Source: Actinomycetes bacterium
GTDB lineage: Bacteria > Actinomycetota > Coriobacteriia > Coriobacteriales > Eggerthellaceae
DNA: 5,702 bases
Assembly: GCA_023395755.1 (NCBI GenBank)
Contig: JAEWYG010000023.1
Coordinates: forward strand, 1 to 5,702
Direction: 5' to 3'
Each line of letters begins with the position of its first letter. Within the stretch, counting starts at the first letter, position 1. This document shows positions 4,981 to 5,702 of this stretch, in pieces. The notes below the pieces were generated by a model, which did not search any database, had not been told where the DNA came from, and saw nothing but the letters and a program-made list of their open reading frames with translations. Position numbers and translations under genes: made by a program.

Positions 4981-5702
4981 TTATGCAAAGCACCCTTGAC
5001 CTTTAACGGCATTCTTCCCGCTCATAGCCTCGAATAACTTCCTCATATTGTGCGCAAACGCCACCAGGTGCCACTCATGAGTTACTTTATCTAATCCTCG
5101 CAAGGTGAAGCGCTTAAATCCGTGGTTTTGTTTGATGTTGCCGAATACTGTTTCGACATCAGTTGCTCTTCTGCGGCGAAGAACAACACCCTCAGCGCTT
5201 GTAAGTCGCCTCTCAGCCCGTCTTCGATAAGCATCGCGTAGGGGGTTTACATAGATAGTGCGATTTCTTGATTCGTCATCGCTTTTGGTGCATTTCTTTT
5301 GGTGAGAACAACCGCTACAGTCGCTACAGCGATAAAGCCTCACAGTACTTTTGTATCCGAGATCGCTTTGCTCTGTCTTTTCCCGGAGAAAGGAAAGGGT
5401 GCGACCTTGCAAACATGTCCACTCGTCAGTTTCCCTACTAAAGCCCCAGTTCTTTGGCTGTGTCGGATCTTTTTTGAAGAATCGCTTCTGCTCTTTATGA
5501 AACATGTTGTACTTAACGAAAGCTCTCACGTCTAGGCTCTCGAGGTAAGCATAATTTTCTTCGCTGCCATACCCTGCATCAGCGGTAAGGGTATAGGGAG
5601 GCATCCCGTAGAGGTTCTTTGCATGTTCAACGTGTGGGATCATGCAAGCAGTATCTCCCGCTCGTCTGTGCAAGGTAGAGGCGACTATAAACTGATTTTC
5701 GG
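4981..5702 (-). CDS. IS1182-family DDE transposase, C-terminal 239 residues (partial at right edge)
   Basis: Cut-and-paste type DDE transposase. The frame is open from the window edge (first full codon ends at 5700) to the TAA at 4981, so the N-terminal portion including the first catalytic aspartate lies outside. In visible numbering, the segment ENQFIVASTLHRRAGDT starts the fragment, ADAGYGSEENY at 40-50 carries the second catalytic D (D41), and DVETVFGNIKQNHGF around 181-195 carries the catalytic E (E183). Between them lies a cysteine cluster CSDCSGC with a fourth Cys nearby (C125, C128, C131, C137), typical of this family and probably zinc-binding. The end (VAFAHNMRKLFE) is also family-typical. 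No frameshift or stop is seen, so the element may be active. An internal TTG at 5673 is not the real start. Confidence 0.93.
   Translation of the reverse strand, partial: ENQFIVASTLHRRAGDTACMIPHVEHAKNLYGMPPYTLTADAGYGSEENYAYLESLDVRAFVKYNMFHKEQKRFFKKDPTQPKNWGFSRETDEWTCLQGRTLSFLREKTEQSDLGYKSTVRLYRCSDCSGCSHQKKCTKSDDESRNRTIYVNPLRDAYRRRAERRLTSAEGVVLRRRRATDVETVFGNIKQNHGFKRFTLRGLDKVTHEWHLVAFAHNMRKLFEAMSGKNAVKGQGCFA

Larger units (their letters stand above)
4890..5702 (-). mobile_element. IS1182-family insertion sequence, 3' part (runs off right edge)
   Basis: Contains the C-terminal part of the transposase, a hairpin terminator and an outer end whose inward plus-strand sequence begins GAGGCTGTATCAAAAGTCCC at 4890. 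That wording resembles the ends of IS1182-type and related elements. Only one end is visible, so the terminal inverted repeat and target duplication cannot be confirmed and the boundary may be off by one or two bases. Confidence 0.8.

Noticed and set aside
1..5702. CRISPR arrays, tRNA or rRNA genes
   Set aside because: No regularly spaced repeats, no cloverleaf-like segments and no rRNA-like conserved stretches were seen.

Overview
The window looks like a moderate-GC chromosomal segment of an actinobacterium, most likely class Coriobacteriia (Eggerthellales or a relative). This is an inference from the GroEL N-terminal wording, a HrcA/CIRCE-type heat-shock operator and the actinobacterial style of the two-component pair. 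Species cannot be decided from the sequence alone.

Layout. Positions 1-1453 (minus strand) carry the groES-groL chaperonin operon. It has a well-formed sigma70-type promoter and a CIRCE operator just downstream of the -10; groL runs off the left edge. Positions 1528-3547 (minus strand) hold a sensor kinase/response regulator pair overlapping by 8 bp: a six-helix membrane HisKA_3 kinase and a NarL/FixJ-type regulator with an unusual 41-residue N-terminal extension. A 226-bp divergent intergenic region follows.

Positions 3713-4569 (plus strand) form a compact toxin-antitoxin operon of the HEPN/MNT (HepT/MntA) type. The antitoxin is unusual: a ribbon-helix-helix DNA-binding domain is fused to the nucleotidyltransferase. 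A 33-bp near-perfect palindrome covers the -10 box and predicted start site of its promoter. The natural reading is a self-contained module in which one polypeptide both modifies and neutralises the HEPN toxin and represses its own operon. This is the most interesting system in the window.

Positions 4570-5702 are accessory DNA. They hold a 50-residue lipoprotein N-terminus that looks like a gene remnant, then the 3' half of an IS1182-type insertion sequence (minus strand). The IS has a long hairpin terminator and a recognisable outer end near 4890, and its transposase gene continues past the right edge. The toxin-antitoxin module, broken gene and IS suggest that the right half of the window is a mobile or decaying region next to conserved housekeeping genes.
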